Shown here: one piece after another, positions 7,831-17,435 of the stretch
How positions within the stretch are numbered: position 1 is the stretch's first letter
How the letters are laid out: each line of letters opens with the position of its first letter
NCBI RefSeq assembly: GCF_022174665.1
Contig: NZ_CP076562.1
Coordinates: 2,434,525-2,498,524, forward strand
Reading direction: 5' to 3'
From: Eubacterium sp. MSJ-33
GTDB taxonomy: Bacteria > Bacillota > Clostridia > Lachnospirales > Lachnospiraceae
DNA: 64,000 nt
The notes under the pieces: model-generated
Seen by the model: the letters and a program-made list of their open reading frames with translations, nothing else
Database searches by the model: none
Told to the model about the DNA's origin: nothing
Made by a program: the position numbers and the translations under genes

Positions 7831-7858
7831 GATAAAGTATGCAGGATGCAAGTTTGGG

Positions 7859-7887
7859 TTGCCTAGAATGGGAAGGTAGAATATAAT
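7859..7887 (+). promoter_or_regulatory. Promoter of the rhomboid gene
   Basis: TTGCCT (7859-7864), 17-bp spacer, perfect TATAAT (7882-7887), 55 bases before the chosen start. Confidence 0.6.
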
Positions 7888-7941
7888 TGTTGCAGTGTGA
7901 AAGAAACAAATGATGTGCACAAGTAGAAAGGGGATGTACAA

Positions 7942-9228
7942 GTGCAGTTAAGAAGAGATAATGAAATGGACCAGAAGAGAAAATCGGGTCCATATTATGG
8001 TATGCCGACGAAAAAATATGAGAATCAGGATTCTTATGGAGGACAGGAACCACATAGAAACCAGGATATAAATGGAAATCGGGAAGTATACAACAATGAG
8101 GATTCCTACGGAAAACAGGAATCATACATGAACCGGAATTTCTATGGAAATCAGCAATCATACAGCAACCGGAATTTATATGAGTATGAAGAACCATATG
8201 TAATACATACAGTGCCACCGGTTCAACCGGTACGTGCGAAGAGGACAATCCCGATTATTACAATCCTGATTATTGTGGCGAATGTGATTGCTGCGATTAT
8301 GTGTATTGGGATTGAAAACACATTTCAGCTTGCAGGAATTAACTATGAGTACATTACAATGAACCACGAATACCGTCGTTTGATCTCTTATATGTTTATA
8401 CATGCGGATTTTGAACATCTGGTGGGAAATATGGTGGCGCTGTTCCTGTTTGGTAAGCTGGTGGAAGAACGTCTTGGTTCTCTGAGGATGGCGATTATCT
8501 ATTTCGGTTCCGGTATCGGCGCAGGATTCCTCTCGATGGAGATTGCGCATCAGCTGCATCCGGAGAGTCCACGGTTTGCGGCTGGCGCGTCCGGAGCTGT
8601 CTTTGGAATTATGTGCGCGGCGGTGTTCCTGCGGATTATGGGACGGAAGAATGCCGAGCGGAAGGATATGATTATCGCTATTGCACTTGTGATCGGATAT
8701 GCGATTTATTCTGCGGGCGGAAATGTCGACATCTACGGGCATATCGGCGGGGCAATCATCGGCGGTGTCCTGGCGTTTGCATTAAATGTTAAGAAATGGC
8801 AGGGATTCATAGAGAATCAGTTCTGCAAGATTCTGGCAATCTTAGCGACCGTGGTACTTTGTGTGGTCGGAGTCGGAGAGGCACATATTGGCAAGGATCA
8901 GACCTCTCTGATGGATAAGCGCGTAATGTATATCCGGGAACAGCCGGTGGCGGATTATGAGATGAAAAGTTATGGAACGAAAACTTATGGAGAGGCGTTA
9001 GATGGCTATTGTACTAATACGAAATGGGAATCCTTCACTGCAGAAAGCGGAGAACAGGTCGTAGAGTTCAATGGAAAAGCGTATTATAAGGGAAGCGAGA
9101 AGCAGGTGCGTATCCAGTTTTTGATTACAGGCGACTGTGAATCATACGAGCTGACGTATTTTGCATTTGATGAGAAGGCATGTAATTGGCAACAGGTGGA
9201 TGCTTTTTTCAAGACAGTATGTAAGTAA
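7942..9228 (+). CDS. Rhomboid family intramembrane serine protease
   Basis: 428 residues. The first ~90 residues are soluble and rich in Asn, Tyr, Gln and Gly in loose repeats (YGNQQSYSNRNLY). A six-helix rhomboid core follows: the catalytic Ser is in GASGAVFG near residue 217 and the His in YGHIGG near 266; HADFEHLVGN in the loop region also fits the family. A C-terminal soluble part of ~130 residues follows the last helix. It should cleave transmembrane substrates in the plane of the membrane. GTG 7942 is chosen because AAAGGGG lies upstream; ATG 7966 is an alternative. Confidence 0.88.
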   Translation: MQLRRDNEMDQKRKSGPYYGMPTKKYENQDSYGGQEPHRNQDINGNREVYNNEDSYGKQESYMNRNFYGNQQSYSNRNLYEYEEPYVIHTVPPVQPVRAKRTIPIITILIIVANVIAAIMCIGIENTFQLAGINYEYITMNHEYRRLISYMFIHADFEHLVGNMVALFLFGKLVEERLGSLRMAIIYFGSGIGAGFLSMEIAHQLHPESPRFAAGASGAVFGIMCAAVFLRIMGRKNAERKDMIIAIALVIGYAIYSAGGNVDIYGHIGGAIIGGVLAFALNVKKWQGFIENQFCKILAILATVVLCVVGVGEAHIGKDQTSLMDKRVMYIREQPVADYEMKSYGTKTYGEALDGYCTNTKWESFTAESGEQVVEFNGKAYYKGSEKQVRIQFLITGDCESYELTYFAFDEKACNWQQVDAFFKTVCK

Positions 9229-9251
9229 AATAATCCGGAGGATAAGACAAA

Positions 9252-10226
9252 ATGAGTGGAATTAAGAAGATAGCGGTACTGACAAGTGGTGGTGATGCAC
9301 CGGGGATGAATTCGGCGGTTCGTGCGGTCGTGTTTAGTGCGAATAATCTCGGTATCGAGGTCGTTGGAGTCCTGCGCGGCTATGAAGGGCTGATTGACTG
9401 GGAGACGGTTCCGCTTGGATTAGACGATGTGCGAAATATTAACAATCAAGGTGGTACGATTCTTTTTACAAGCAGGAGTGAGCGGTTTTTAGAGCAGAAA
9501 TACAGACAGACTGCAGCGGAAAACCTGCGTGCACATGATGTAGATGCAGTAGTTGCAATTGGCGGAGACGGTACACTGCGCGGTGCAATCAAGTTCAGGG
9601 ACGAGGGGGTGAATATCGTCTGTATTCCGGGTACGATTGACCGGGATGTGGCATGTTCGGAATATACGCTTGGGTTTGATACAGCAGCGAATACCGCGAT
9701 GGAGGCAATCGACAAGATCCGAGATTCATCGGTATCCCATGGTCGTTGCAGTGTCGTAGAGGTCATGGGCAGAAAGCGTGGTTATATTGCACTCTGGGCA
9801 GGCATGGCGACATCTGCAGATGCAATCGTATTGCCGGAAAAATGGGACGGAAACTTTGATTACATCATAAATGCACTGCGCAAGCGGCATACCGATGGTA
9901 GAAACAGTTACTTGGTCGTTGTGGCAGAGGGTGTGACTGATGCAGGTAAGCTGGCAGATCTGATTCAGAAGGAGACGGGAATCGAGTCGCGTGTGTCCGT
10001 GCTTGGATATATCCAGCGTGGAGGACAGCCTACAGCAAAAGATCGAATGTATGGTTCACTGATGGGCGCATATGCGATTGAGATATTACGGCAGGGTAGA
10101 GGTAACCGGATTGTGGCAATCAAGAATGATATTCTGGTTGATTACGATATTGCGGAGGCAATAGACTTGCAGAACAACAATCTGGATTCTTTCCAGTATC
10201 AGCTTAGTCTGATGCTGGCAGAGTAA
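9252..10226 (+). CDS. pfkA: 6-phosphofructokinase
   Basis: 324 residues, the usual bacterial subunit length. It phosphorylates fructose 6-phosphate in glycolysis in the cytosol. TSGGDAPGMN at the N-terminus and GGDGT near residue 103 fit the ATP-dependent type; pyrophosphate enzymes have Asp in place of that second Gly. The catalytic loop reads PGTIDRD, with Arg where E. coli has Asn (TIDND); both Asp are kept. SHGRCSVVEVMGR holds the substrate-binding Arg. The ATG follows CGGAGG. Confidence 0.93.
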   Translation: MSGIKKIAVLTSGGDAPGMNSAVRAVVFSANNLGIEVVGVLRGYEGLIDWETVPLGLDDVRNINNQGGTILFTSRSERFLEQKYRQTAAENLRAHDVDAVVAIGGDGTLRGAIKFRDEGVNIVCIPGTIDRDVACSEYTLGFDTAANTAMEAIDKIRDSSVSHGRCSVVEVMGRKRGYIALWAGMATSADAIVLPEKWDGNFDYIINALRKRHTDGRNSYLVVVAEGVTDAGKLADLIQKETGIESRVSVLGYIQRGGQPTAKDRMYGSLMGAYAIEILRQGRGNRIVAIKNDILVDYDIAEAIDLQNNNLDSFQYQLSLMLAE

Positions 10227-10374
10227 ACAGACGAAGTGTTTGGGGTATGGAAAAATTCGCAGAATAAGCCGGATGTGTGTCTGCAAAATATAATTTGTGT
10301 TACATTATAATGTAGATAATTACAAGAATCTGAAGTGAAATTGATAAAAGAAGTGTGAAAGCATTGTGAAAATA

Positions 10375-10404
10375 ATGACAGGAAATAAACAGATGTGTTA
10401 TAAT
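10375..10404 (+). promoter_or_regulatory. Promoter of the lipoprotein gene
   Basis: ATGACA (10375-10380), 18-bp spacer, TATAAT (10399-10404), 42 bases before the GTG start. Confidence 0.55.
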
Positions 10405-10445
10405 AACTCTAATTATGTTATGCAATAGAACTTGAGGTGTGAATA

Positions 10446-11360
10446 GTGAACATAAAGAAAAAAGGCATATATTTTCTGTGCGTAATCAGTCTGATTCTTG
10501 GACTGACAGGCTGTGGGAAAAAATCAGAGGGAACCATTGCGAATGGAATATTTCTGATGTTGTCTTCTACGGTCAAAGGTGCAGAGGTAGAAACCTATGA
10601 GATGTACACGCTGCATGCGGAGATCAGTGATAATGGGAATGTTCGTATTTATGCAGATGATTTTAACCGTTGGGTGCCGGAGGATCCGTGCCCGGAGGAA
10701 ACGATACAGCTATCAGCAGATACGATTCAACAGATTAAGCAGATTATCGAAGAAGTCGATTTGTACCACATGAGACGGAATATTGGAAACCGGGACCTGA
10801 CAGAGGGTGAGTACAAGGAATTAACCTTGTATTTGACAGATGGCGAACATGTATCAGGTGGTATAAATCCGTCTAACCGGGATTTTCTGAAGCTGTATGA
10901 TTATGTGGAGGATCAGATTCGGGAGGCGGAATTCCGGTATCGTACAAAAATTGCGGATATGCAGAAAACCGCGATTGCAGCAGAAAAAAATGCAAATTTA
11001 TGTATTACAGATTCGCAGGAAAATCCGATAGTGGTAAGTGATGAAATAAACGATGTTTATGTGACATGTGGAAGTCAGCACACAAAATATGCGGAGACTG
11101 CAACAGCAGATGCAGAGGAGCCGACGAATTATTACGTGACTATGCTGCTTGCAAAGGCAGGAGCGGAAAAGCTACGGGCAGATACCGAAGGATGTACCGT
11201 GGACGCCGCAAAATTTTATAAATTATACCAGAATAACGAGTATGCATTTACGTTTTGTGTGCAGACGCAGATTTTGACAGACGAGGTATATCTTTATGAG
11301 ACCGCGGATGTAGATGAAGCTGTGAATATGGCAGAGAAACTAAGAGAAAGTTTGTATTAA
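10446..11360 (+). CDS. Lipoprotein of unknown function
   Basis: 304 residues. The N-terminus has a basic n-region, a hydrophobic stretch and lipobox LTGC near residue 23, so the protein should be lipid-anchored on the outer face of the membrane. The rest is soluble, acidic and of mixed alpha/beta character, with no motif I recognise. GTG start with GAGGTG upstream. Own promoter; the next gene starts 20 bases after it, so co-transcription with the glmU-like gene is likely. Confidence 0.75.
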   Translation: MNIKKKGIYFLCVISLILGLTGCGKKSEGTIANGIFLMLSSTVKGAEVETYEMYTLHAEISDNGNVRIYADDFNRWVPEDPCPEETIQLSADTIQQIKQIIEEVDLYHMRRNIGNRDLTEGEYKELTLYLTDGEHVSGGINPSNRDFLKLYDYVEDQIREAEFRYRTKIADMQKTAIAAEKNANLCITDSQENPIVVSDEINDVYVTCGSQHTKYAETATADAEEPTNYYVTMLLAKAGAEKLRADTEGCTVDAAKFYKLYQNNEYAFTFCVQTQILTDEVYLYETADVDEAVNMAEKLRESLY

Positions 11361-11380
11361 GGATTGAAGAGGGTAAAGGT

Positions 11381-12121
11381 ATGAATAAGTTAAAAGCAGT
11401 AATTTTAGCAGCAGGAAAAGGAACCCGTATGAACTCGGATTTGCCGAAGGTGATTCACAAGTGCCTTGGAAGGCCGATGGTGCATTATGTCATTCAGGCA
11501 TGTAAGGATGCCGGTGCAGATGAGGTTTGTGTGATCGTCGGTTATAAGGGCAGTGAAGTGAAGAATGCAATCTATGATGTGGTTGACTATGCGGAGCAGA
11601 GAGAACAGCTTGGAACGGGACATGCAGTCAAGTGTGCAAAGGATTTTATCGGAACCGAGGGAGACACGCTGGTGCTTTGCGGGGATACCCCTCTTATTAC
11701 AGGAAAGACGTTGACAGAATTGGTAGAGAAACATCGGAAAGAAGCAAATGGTGTGACTGTGCTATCTGCGATATTGGATGATGCAACCGGGTATGGACGA
11801 ATTATCCGGGATTCTGCCGGGAATTTTGAGAAGATTGTGGAGCATAAAGATGCAACGGAAGAGGAGCGTGCATGTAAGGAAGTAAATTCCGGTATGTATA
11901 TCTTTAATTCAGAGGCATTGTCTGCCAGTCTGGAACTCCTCAGCAATGATAACGCAGCCGGTGAATATTATTTAACAGATACGATTGCACTGATTAAGAA
12001 GATTGGTTTGAAGGTGTCTGCACTTCCGCTTACAGGAGCGGCATGTGATGAAATTCGCGGAGTCAATACGATTGACCAGTTGGAGGATGCAGAACAGATT
12101 ATGTGTAACCGCGTGGACTAG
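11381..12121 (+). CDS. GlmU-type uridylyltransferase, N-terminal domain only
   Basis: 246 residues. The nucleotidyltransferase signature AVILAAGKGTRMNSDLPK is at the N-terminus, with EQLGTGHAV, LCGDTPLI and NSGMYIF further along, all as in the GlcNAc-1-phosphate uridylyltransferase half of GlmU. The usual left-handed beta-helix acetyltransferase half (about 200 residues) is absent, and pth starts 10 bases after the stop, so no frameshifted remnant exists. It should form UDP-GlcNAc or a related sugar nucleotide; acetylation would need another enzyme. Confidence 0.82.
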   Translation: MNKLKAVILAAGKGTRMNSDLPKVIHKCLGRPMVHYVIQACKDAGADEVCVIVGYKGSEVKNAIYDVVDYAEQREQLGTGHAVKCAKDFIGTEGDTLVLCGDTPLITGKTLTELVEKHRKEANGVTVLSAILDDATGYGRIIRDSAGNFEKIVEHKDATEEERACKEVNSGMYIFNSEALSASLELLSNDNAAGEYYLTDTIALIKKIGLKVSALPLTGAACDEIRGVNTIDQLEDAEQIMCNRVD

Positions 12122-12131
12122 GAGGCGAACG

Positions 12132-12689
12132 ATGAAAATAATCGTAGGACTGGGAAATCCGACGAAGGAATATGCCGGAACCAGACATAATGTTGGATTC
12201 TCCGTGATATATAATATCAGTGATGCATATCATATTCCGGTTGATACGAAAAAACATAAAGCATTGATTGGCAAAGGAATGATAGAAGGCGAGAAAGTAA
12301 TTCTAGCCATGCCACAGACATATATGAACCTGAGTGGCGAGAGTGTGCGTGAACTGATGGACTTTTATAAGTGTGACCTGTCAGATTTGATTGTCATATA
12401 TGACGATATCAGTCTGGATGTAGGCAAGCTTCGTATCCGTGCGAAGGGAAGCGCAGGCGGGCACAATGGAATTAAAAACATAATCGCACATTTAGGAACA
12501 CAGGAATTTGCACGCATCAAAATCGGAGTGGGTGAGAAACCGGCGAAGATGGATCTCGCGGATTATGTGCTTGGACGTTTCACCAAGGAGGAACAGCCGA
12601 TTATGCGGGAGAGTGCTGATCGGGCGAGAGAAGCTGTTTGTGAGATTATCACGCATGATGTTGCATCAGCTATGAACAAGTTTAATTAG
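12132..12689 (+). CDS. pth: Peptidyl-tRNA hydrolase
   Basis: 185 residues, the family's normal size. IVGLGNPTKEYAGTRHNVG at the N-terminus holds the catalytic His and the conserved Asn; PQTYMNLSGE, YDDISLDVG and SAGGHNGI follow. It releases peptides from prematurely detached tRNA. ATG 12132 follows AGGAGGCGA; an upstream in-frame extension overlapping the previous gene is unlikely. The pth-mfd order is typical of Firmicutes. Confidence 0.95.
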   Translation: MKIIVGLGNPTKEYAGTRHNVGFSVIYNISDAYHIPVDTKKHKALIGKGMIEGEKVILAMPQTYMNLSGESVRELMDFYKCDLSDLIVIYDDISLDVGKLRIRAKGSAGGHNGIKNIIAHLGTQEFARIKIGVGEKPAKMDLADYVLGRFTKEEQPIMRESADRAREAVCEIITHDVASAMNKFN

Positions 12690-12721
12690 AGAGAATAGAA
12701 GATAGAAAAGAGGATCACAAC

Positions 12722-15700
12722 ATGAAAGCTTTGACTCTTGCATTTCAAGATGATCCAAGGTTTGCAGAGTTAAAAAAACATAGGGATGAGAGGGGAGGTA
12801 TCCACCATGTATGGGGGATGGATCGCCGTATCACCCCACTTTTAATGGAAGCATTGTCAGATGAAAAAAGATTTCGACTGATTGTGACGTTTGAGGAGCG
12901 GCGCGCAAGGGAATTAGTAGAGGACTATCGGTTTTATAGCCGTCAGACCTTTTATTATCCGGCGAAGGACGCGCTTTTTTATTCCGCCGATATTCATAGC
13001 AATAATACGGTTCAGGAACGGCTGGAGATCTTCAAGAAGATTGCAGAAGGCCGTCCATGTACAGTGGTTACAACAATCGAGGGATTGATGGATAAGATTC
13101 CGGCAATTTCCCATATCATAGAAAATATATTGACGATTAAGGTCGGTGATACCTTGCAGCTCGATGTATTTTCCAGAAAACTCACAACACTTGGATATGA
13201 AAAAACTTCAATTGTAGAAACACCGGGGCAGTTTTCTGTCAGGGGAGGAATTATTGATATATTCTCTCTGACAGAAGAGTGCCCTTATCGTGTTGAGTTG
13301 TGGGGGGATGAGATTGACAGTATTCGAAGCTTTGATGTGGAAAGCCAGCGTTCCATGGAGCGTGTGGAAGAGTTTGTCATCTACCCGTCTTCTGAAATGG
13401 TGTTGGATGATGTACGCATCAGCAAAGGTATTGCGAAGCTGGAGAAGGAACATAAAGCACAGGCAAAGCTTCTGAAAGAACAGTTTCATACAGAACAGTA
13501 TGCCCGCCTGAATAAGATGGTTGCATCTGTGTTGGAGGAGTTGAAAGAGTTTAACTCTACGATGGGCTTAGACAGTATGGTGGAATATTTTTATGACGAT
13601 ACGGTGTCATTTCTTGATTATTTTCCGGAGAATACAGATATTTTTATCGATGAACCGGAACGGGTAGGACAGCGCGCCGGTGCCTACGAAACACAATTTG
13701 GAATGTCAATGGAAGGACGCCTGGAGGGTGGATATGTTTTACCGACGCAGGCAGATGTACTCTATGGTGCGAAGGCGACGATCGCAAGACTCGTGAACCG
13801 TGCGCCGGTGCTTTTGTCTGAACTTTATAAAAAACAGCCGGCATGGAAAGAACAATATGCATTTCAGATTGACGCAAAGGGTCTTGTAAGTTACAACAAC
13901 AGCTTCGAGGATCTGATGAAGGATATTGAGAAATACAAAAAGAAAAGTTACCGTATATTGATTCTGTCACCGTCAGCAACGCGTGGAAGACGTATCGCAA
14001 AAAATCTGCAGGATAATGATATCATGGCATATTTTACGGAGAATCGGGAACAGCCGTTAAAACCGGGTGAGGTGCGGATCAGTGTTGGCCGTATGGAGAC
14101 CGGATTTGAGATTCCGGAATGTCACCTGCTTGTGATTGCAGAGGGTGATATATTTACATCGAAGGAATTGAAAAAGAGGAAGAAACTGCCGAAGTATGCA
14201 GGAGAAAAAATTGCTGGCTTCTCTGACTTATCGGTGGGTGACTATGTGGTACACCAGAATCATGGTGTCGGAATCTACCGTGGTATCGATAAGGTTGTGA
14301 CAGATGGACGCACGAAGGATTACATCAGTATCGAATATGCCAAAGGAAGTAAATTGTTCGTACCTGTGGAACAGCTTGACCGGATTGGAAAATTATCGGG
14401 CAAAGATGGTGCGCGTGTCAAACTGAACAAGCTTGGCGGACCGGAATGGGAGAAGGTGCGCACGCGTGTCAAGGGACATGTGGAAGATATCGCCAAAGAA
14501 CTAATCGAGTTGTATGCGATCCGTTCGAGTACACAGGGCTACAAATATTCTGAAGATACCGTATGGCAGCGGGAGTTTGAAGAGATGTTCCCGTATGAGG
14601 AGACATTGGACCAGCAGAAAGCCATTGACGATACGAAACAAGATATGGAGAGCGGCAAGATCATGGATCGACTTGTCTGTGGGGATGTTGGATTCGGAAA
14701 GACAGAAGTTGCCATCCGGGCGGCATTTAAGGCAGTGCAGGATAACCGGCAGGTGGCATATCTCGTACCAACGACGATCTTGGCTGAGCAGCATTATAAT
14801 ACGTTCTGTGAGCGTATGAAGAATTATCCGATTAATATTCGGATGCTGTCACGGTTTTGTACACCGAAGGAAGTCAAAGAGACATTGGAGCAGATGAAGT
14901 CCGGCATGGTAGATATCGTGATCGGTACCCATCGACTGCTATCCAAAGATATTGTATTTAAGAATCTTGGACTGCTGATTATTGACGAGGAACAGCGGTT
15001 TGGTGTCAAACATAAGGAACAGATCAAGCAGATGAAGAAAAATGTAGATGTGCTGACATTGACGGCAACTCCGATTCCGCGAACGCTGCATATGAGTCTG
15101 GTTGGTTTGCGTGATATTAGTTTGTTGGAAGAACCTCCGGTTGACCGGCTTCCGATACAGACTTATATCATGGAGTATGATCTGGAGTTTGTAAAAGAGG
15201 CAATCAACCGGGAGCTTGCGCGGAATGGGCAGGTATATTATGTGTATAACCGGGTGGAGACGATTGCGGATATTACGGGTCAGCTTCGTCAGGTATTACC
15301 GGATGCAGTCATTGAATTTGCGCATGGTAAGATGCCGGAACGGGAACTTGAAGCGATGATGCGCCGGTTCATCAAGGGTGAGATTGATGTACTTGTGTCG
15401 ACGACCATTATCGAGACCGGGCTGGATATTCCAAATGTCAATACGATCATCATACATGATGCAGATCGGTTTGGTCTGTCCCAGCTTTATCAGCTGCGTG
15501 GACGTGTTGGACGTTCCAACCGGAGTGCCTATGCATTCCTGCTCTATAAACGTGACAAGATGATAAAAGAAGTCGCGGAGAAACGTCTGAAAGCAATCCG
15601 GGAGTTTACAGATCTTGGCTCAGGGTATAAGATAGCAATGAAGGATCTGGAGATTCGTGGAGCCGGAAATTTGCTTGGACAGGAACAATCTGGAAATATC

Positions 15701-16258
15701 GAAGCAGTTGGTTATGATTTGTATTGCCAGATGCTGAATGATGCAATCCGGCGTCTGTCTGGTGAGACGGTGCGCGAGGAGTTTGTGACGAATGTGGAGC
15801 TTCCGCTCAATGCCTATATTCCGGACAGCTATGTGAAGAATGAATATGTGAAGCTGGATTTATATAAGCGAATCTCGAAATGTGCGAACCGCGAGGATAA
15901 TGATGCCATCTTAGAAGAGGTGCGTGACCGATTTGGTGAACCACCAAAGCCGTTCTTCCGCCTGCTTGATGTGGCATATCTGAAAGCAATTGCGCATGAG
16001 GTTTATATTACGGATATCAAATATGTGGGCGATGAGGTACGATTTTACATGCTGCCACAGGCACCTGTGCAGGCGGAGCGAGTCAACCCGTTGCTGAAAC
16101 GGTATAAGAACACATTGCGGCTTACCGCGGGCAAACAGACATATTTCCGTATCCGTATGTCGAAGCTGATCGAGGAGGAGATGGTATCTTCCTGTGAGAA
16201 GGTAATTGAGGATATCCGCACATTGTATAACACGGAGGATGTGAACCATGAAGCATAA
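12722..16258 (+). CDS. mfd: Transcription-repair coupling factor
   Basis: 1178 residues. A UvrB-like N-terminal module is followed by the RNA-polymerase-interacting domain beginning GDYVVHQNHGVGIYRG near residue 505. The RecG-like motor has Walker A GDVGFGKTE near 658, DEEQRFGVKHKEQ and TATPIPRT, then the C-terminal TRCF domain. Mfd removes stalled RNA polymerase at lesions and recruits UvrA. The ATG follows AAGAGG. Confidence 0.97.
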   Translation: MKALTLAFQDDPRFAELKKHRDERGGIHHVWGMDRRITPLLMEALSDEKRFRLIVTFEERRARELVEDYRFYSRQTFYYPAKDALFYSADIHSNNTVQERLEIFKKIAEGRPCTVVTTIEGLMDKIPAISHIIENILTIKVGDTLQLDVFSRKLTTLGYEKTSIVETPGQFSVRGGIIDIFSLTEECPYRVELWGDEIDSIRSFDVESQRSMERVEEFVIYPSSEMVLDDVRISKGIAKLEKEHKAQAKLLKEQFHTEQYARLNKMVASVLEELKEFNSTMGLDSMVEYFYDDTVSFLDYFPENTDIFIDEPERVGQRAGAYETQFGMSMEGRLEGGYVLPTQADVLYGAKATIARLVNRAPVLLSELYKKQPAWKEQYAFQIDAKGLVSYNNSFEDLMKDIEKYKKKSYRILILSPSATRGRRIAKNLQDNDIMAYFTENREQPLKPGEVRISVGRMETGFEIPECHLLVIAEGDIFTSKELKKRKKLPKYAGEKIAGFSDLSVGDYVVHQNHGVGIYRGIDKVVTDGRTKDYISIEYAKGSKLFVPVEQLDRIGKLSGKDGARVKLNKLGGPEWEKVRTRVKGHVEDIAKELIELYAIRSSTQGYKYSEDTVWQREFEEMFPYEETLDQQKAIDDTKQDMESGKIMDRLVCGDVGFGKTEVAIRAAFKAVQDNRQVAYLVPTTILAEQHYNTFCERMKNYPINIRMLSRFCTPKEVKETLEQMKSGMVDIVIGTHRLLSKDIVFKNLGLLIIDEEQRFGVKHKEQIKQMKKNVDVLTLTATPIPRTLHMSLVGLRDISLLEEPPVDRLPIQTYIMEYDLEFVKEAINRELARNGQVYYVYNRVETIADITGQLRQVLPDAVIEFAHGKMPERELEAMMRRFIKGEIDVLVSTTIIETGLDIPNVNTIIIHDADRFGLSQLYQLRGRVGRSNRSAYAFLLYKRDKMIKEVAEKRLKAIREFTDLGSGYKIAMKDLEIRGAGNLLGQEQSGNIEAVGYDLYCQMLNDAIRRLSGETVREEFVTNVELPLNAYIPDSYVKNEYVKLDLYKRISKCANREDNDAILEEVRDRFGEPPKPFFRLLDVAYLKAIAHEVYITDIKYVGDEVRFYMLPQAPVQAERVNPLLKRYKNTLRLTAGKQTYFRIRMSKLIEEEMVSSCEKVIEDIRTLYNTEDVNHEA

Positions 16259-17318
16259 TAGACGTTATCGAAAATTAATTGCAATATTGTTGTGTATCTG
16301 CCTGATGGTGCCGATGCTTTCCGGCTGTGGAGAGAAAAAGGAAGAACCGGAGCAGACGAGCAATGGAACACTGGTATTTCAGTATGGAAACAACTTAGTT
16401 ACTAAAGGTGAAATCTATATTTATATTGAAACGGTGCGCGAACGGTATGAACTGCAGTATGGCAGTGATGTATGGCAGACGGTGCTTCCGGATGGCGGAG
16501 AAGGTGCTTCTATGGAGAACCTGACGCGTGAGGAAGTGGTAAATGAGATCGTACGTGTCAAGACGTTGTGTGCACATGCCGATGAGCTTGGAATTGTATT
16601 AAGTGATGAAGAATTATCTGAATTGAATCGGAAAGCGGACGATTTCTGTGAGGGGCTGACCGACGAACAGTTGCAAAGTATGGAAATCACAAAGGAGAAG
16701 GCAGAGAAAGTGATGCAGGAAAATGCAATCGCATCGAAGGTGGAGGCGAAGATCCTGGATGACCGGAAGATTGAAATCTCCGATGAAGAAGCGCGGATGA
16801 CGACGTTCTACGACATGTATTTTGAGTGTTACAGCATGGATGAAAATGGGGTAGTGACACCTTATACAGAGGAACAGAAGGATCAGCAGTATCGAAATGC
16901 GCTTCAGGCGTGTGCAACATTGGCTGCGACAGACTTAAGAGACTTCGCAGGTGCAGCTATCGGGAGGCTGGCAGAGTATTATCAGTTGAATGAGGCGAAG
17001 ATGCAGACGATGAGTCCGTCACAGATTCTGGAAACTTACGGACAGGATGTGTATGATCTGCTCTACAGTATGGAGAACGGACAGTACAGCACGGTTGTGG
17101 AGACACAGTATGGCTATCATGTATTCCAGATGATCGCTCTGACCGATCAGACGAAAACGAATGAGCAGAAAATCGTGATTTATAATCAGCAGGTACAGGA
17201 AGCGTTATCGGATACGCTTACGAAATGGCAGGCACAGATTGATCCGGTGTTCAAGTACCCGGACAGTGTAGATATGGACGTGTATGACAGCATCGTGAAT
17301 GAGACAATTGAAAAATAA
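16248..17318 (+). CDS. PrsA/SurA-like peptidyl-prolyl isomerase lipoprotein
   Basis: 356 residues starting inside the mfd end (11-base overlap), so translation is probably coupled. Signal peptide with lipobox LSGC near residue 27. A long helical region is followed by a parvulin-like end, MENGQYSTVVETQYGYHVFQM, as in foldases PrsA and SurA. It likely helps fold exported proteins at the membrane surface. The catalytic parvulin core looks divergent, so chaperone-only action is possible. Confidence 0.72.
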   Translation: MKHNRRYRKLIAILLCICLMVPMLSGCGEKKEEPEQTSNGTLVFQYGNNLVTKGEIYIYIETVRERYELQYGSDVWQTVLPDGGEGASMENLTREEVVNEIVRVKTLCAHADELGIVLSDEELSELNRKADDFCEGLTDEQLQSMEITKEKAEKVMQENAIASKVEAKILDDRKIEISDEEARMTTFYDMYFECYSMDENGVVTPYTEEQKDQQYRNALQACATLAATDLRDFAGAAIGRLAEYYQLNEAKMQTMSPSQILETYGQDVYDLLYSMENGQYSTVVETQYGYHVFQMIALTDQTKTNEQKIVIYNQQVQEALSDTLTKWQAQIDPVFKYPDSVDMDVYDSIVNETIEK

Positions 17319-17373
17319 AATCGTAAAATGCATATGGGGAATGCATACTTAGGGAGACACAAAGAAAAACAGG

Positions 17374-17416
17374 CACAACGAAAAGTATGTGATAATACTT
17401 TTCGTTGTGTTTTTTA
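17374..17416 (+). terminator. Rho-independent terminator
   Basis: Perfect 15-bp stem CACAACGAAAAGTAT (17374-17388) / ATACTTTTCGTTGTG (17395-17409), then seven T. It ends the mfd-foldase transcript. Confidence 0.88.
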
Positions 17417-17435
17417 TTGTGAAAAAGGAGAACAT

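Noticed and set aside
7673..7879. Plus-strand frames across the tandem repeats as a small protein
   Set aside because: The frames follow the DNA repeats, have no ribosome site and start inside a terminator region.
9252..10226. PGTIDRD in phosphofructokinase as a defective active site
   Set aside because: Both catalytic Asp remain and other clostridial enzymes vary at this Asn, so it is probably a normal subgroup feature.
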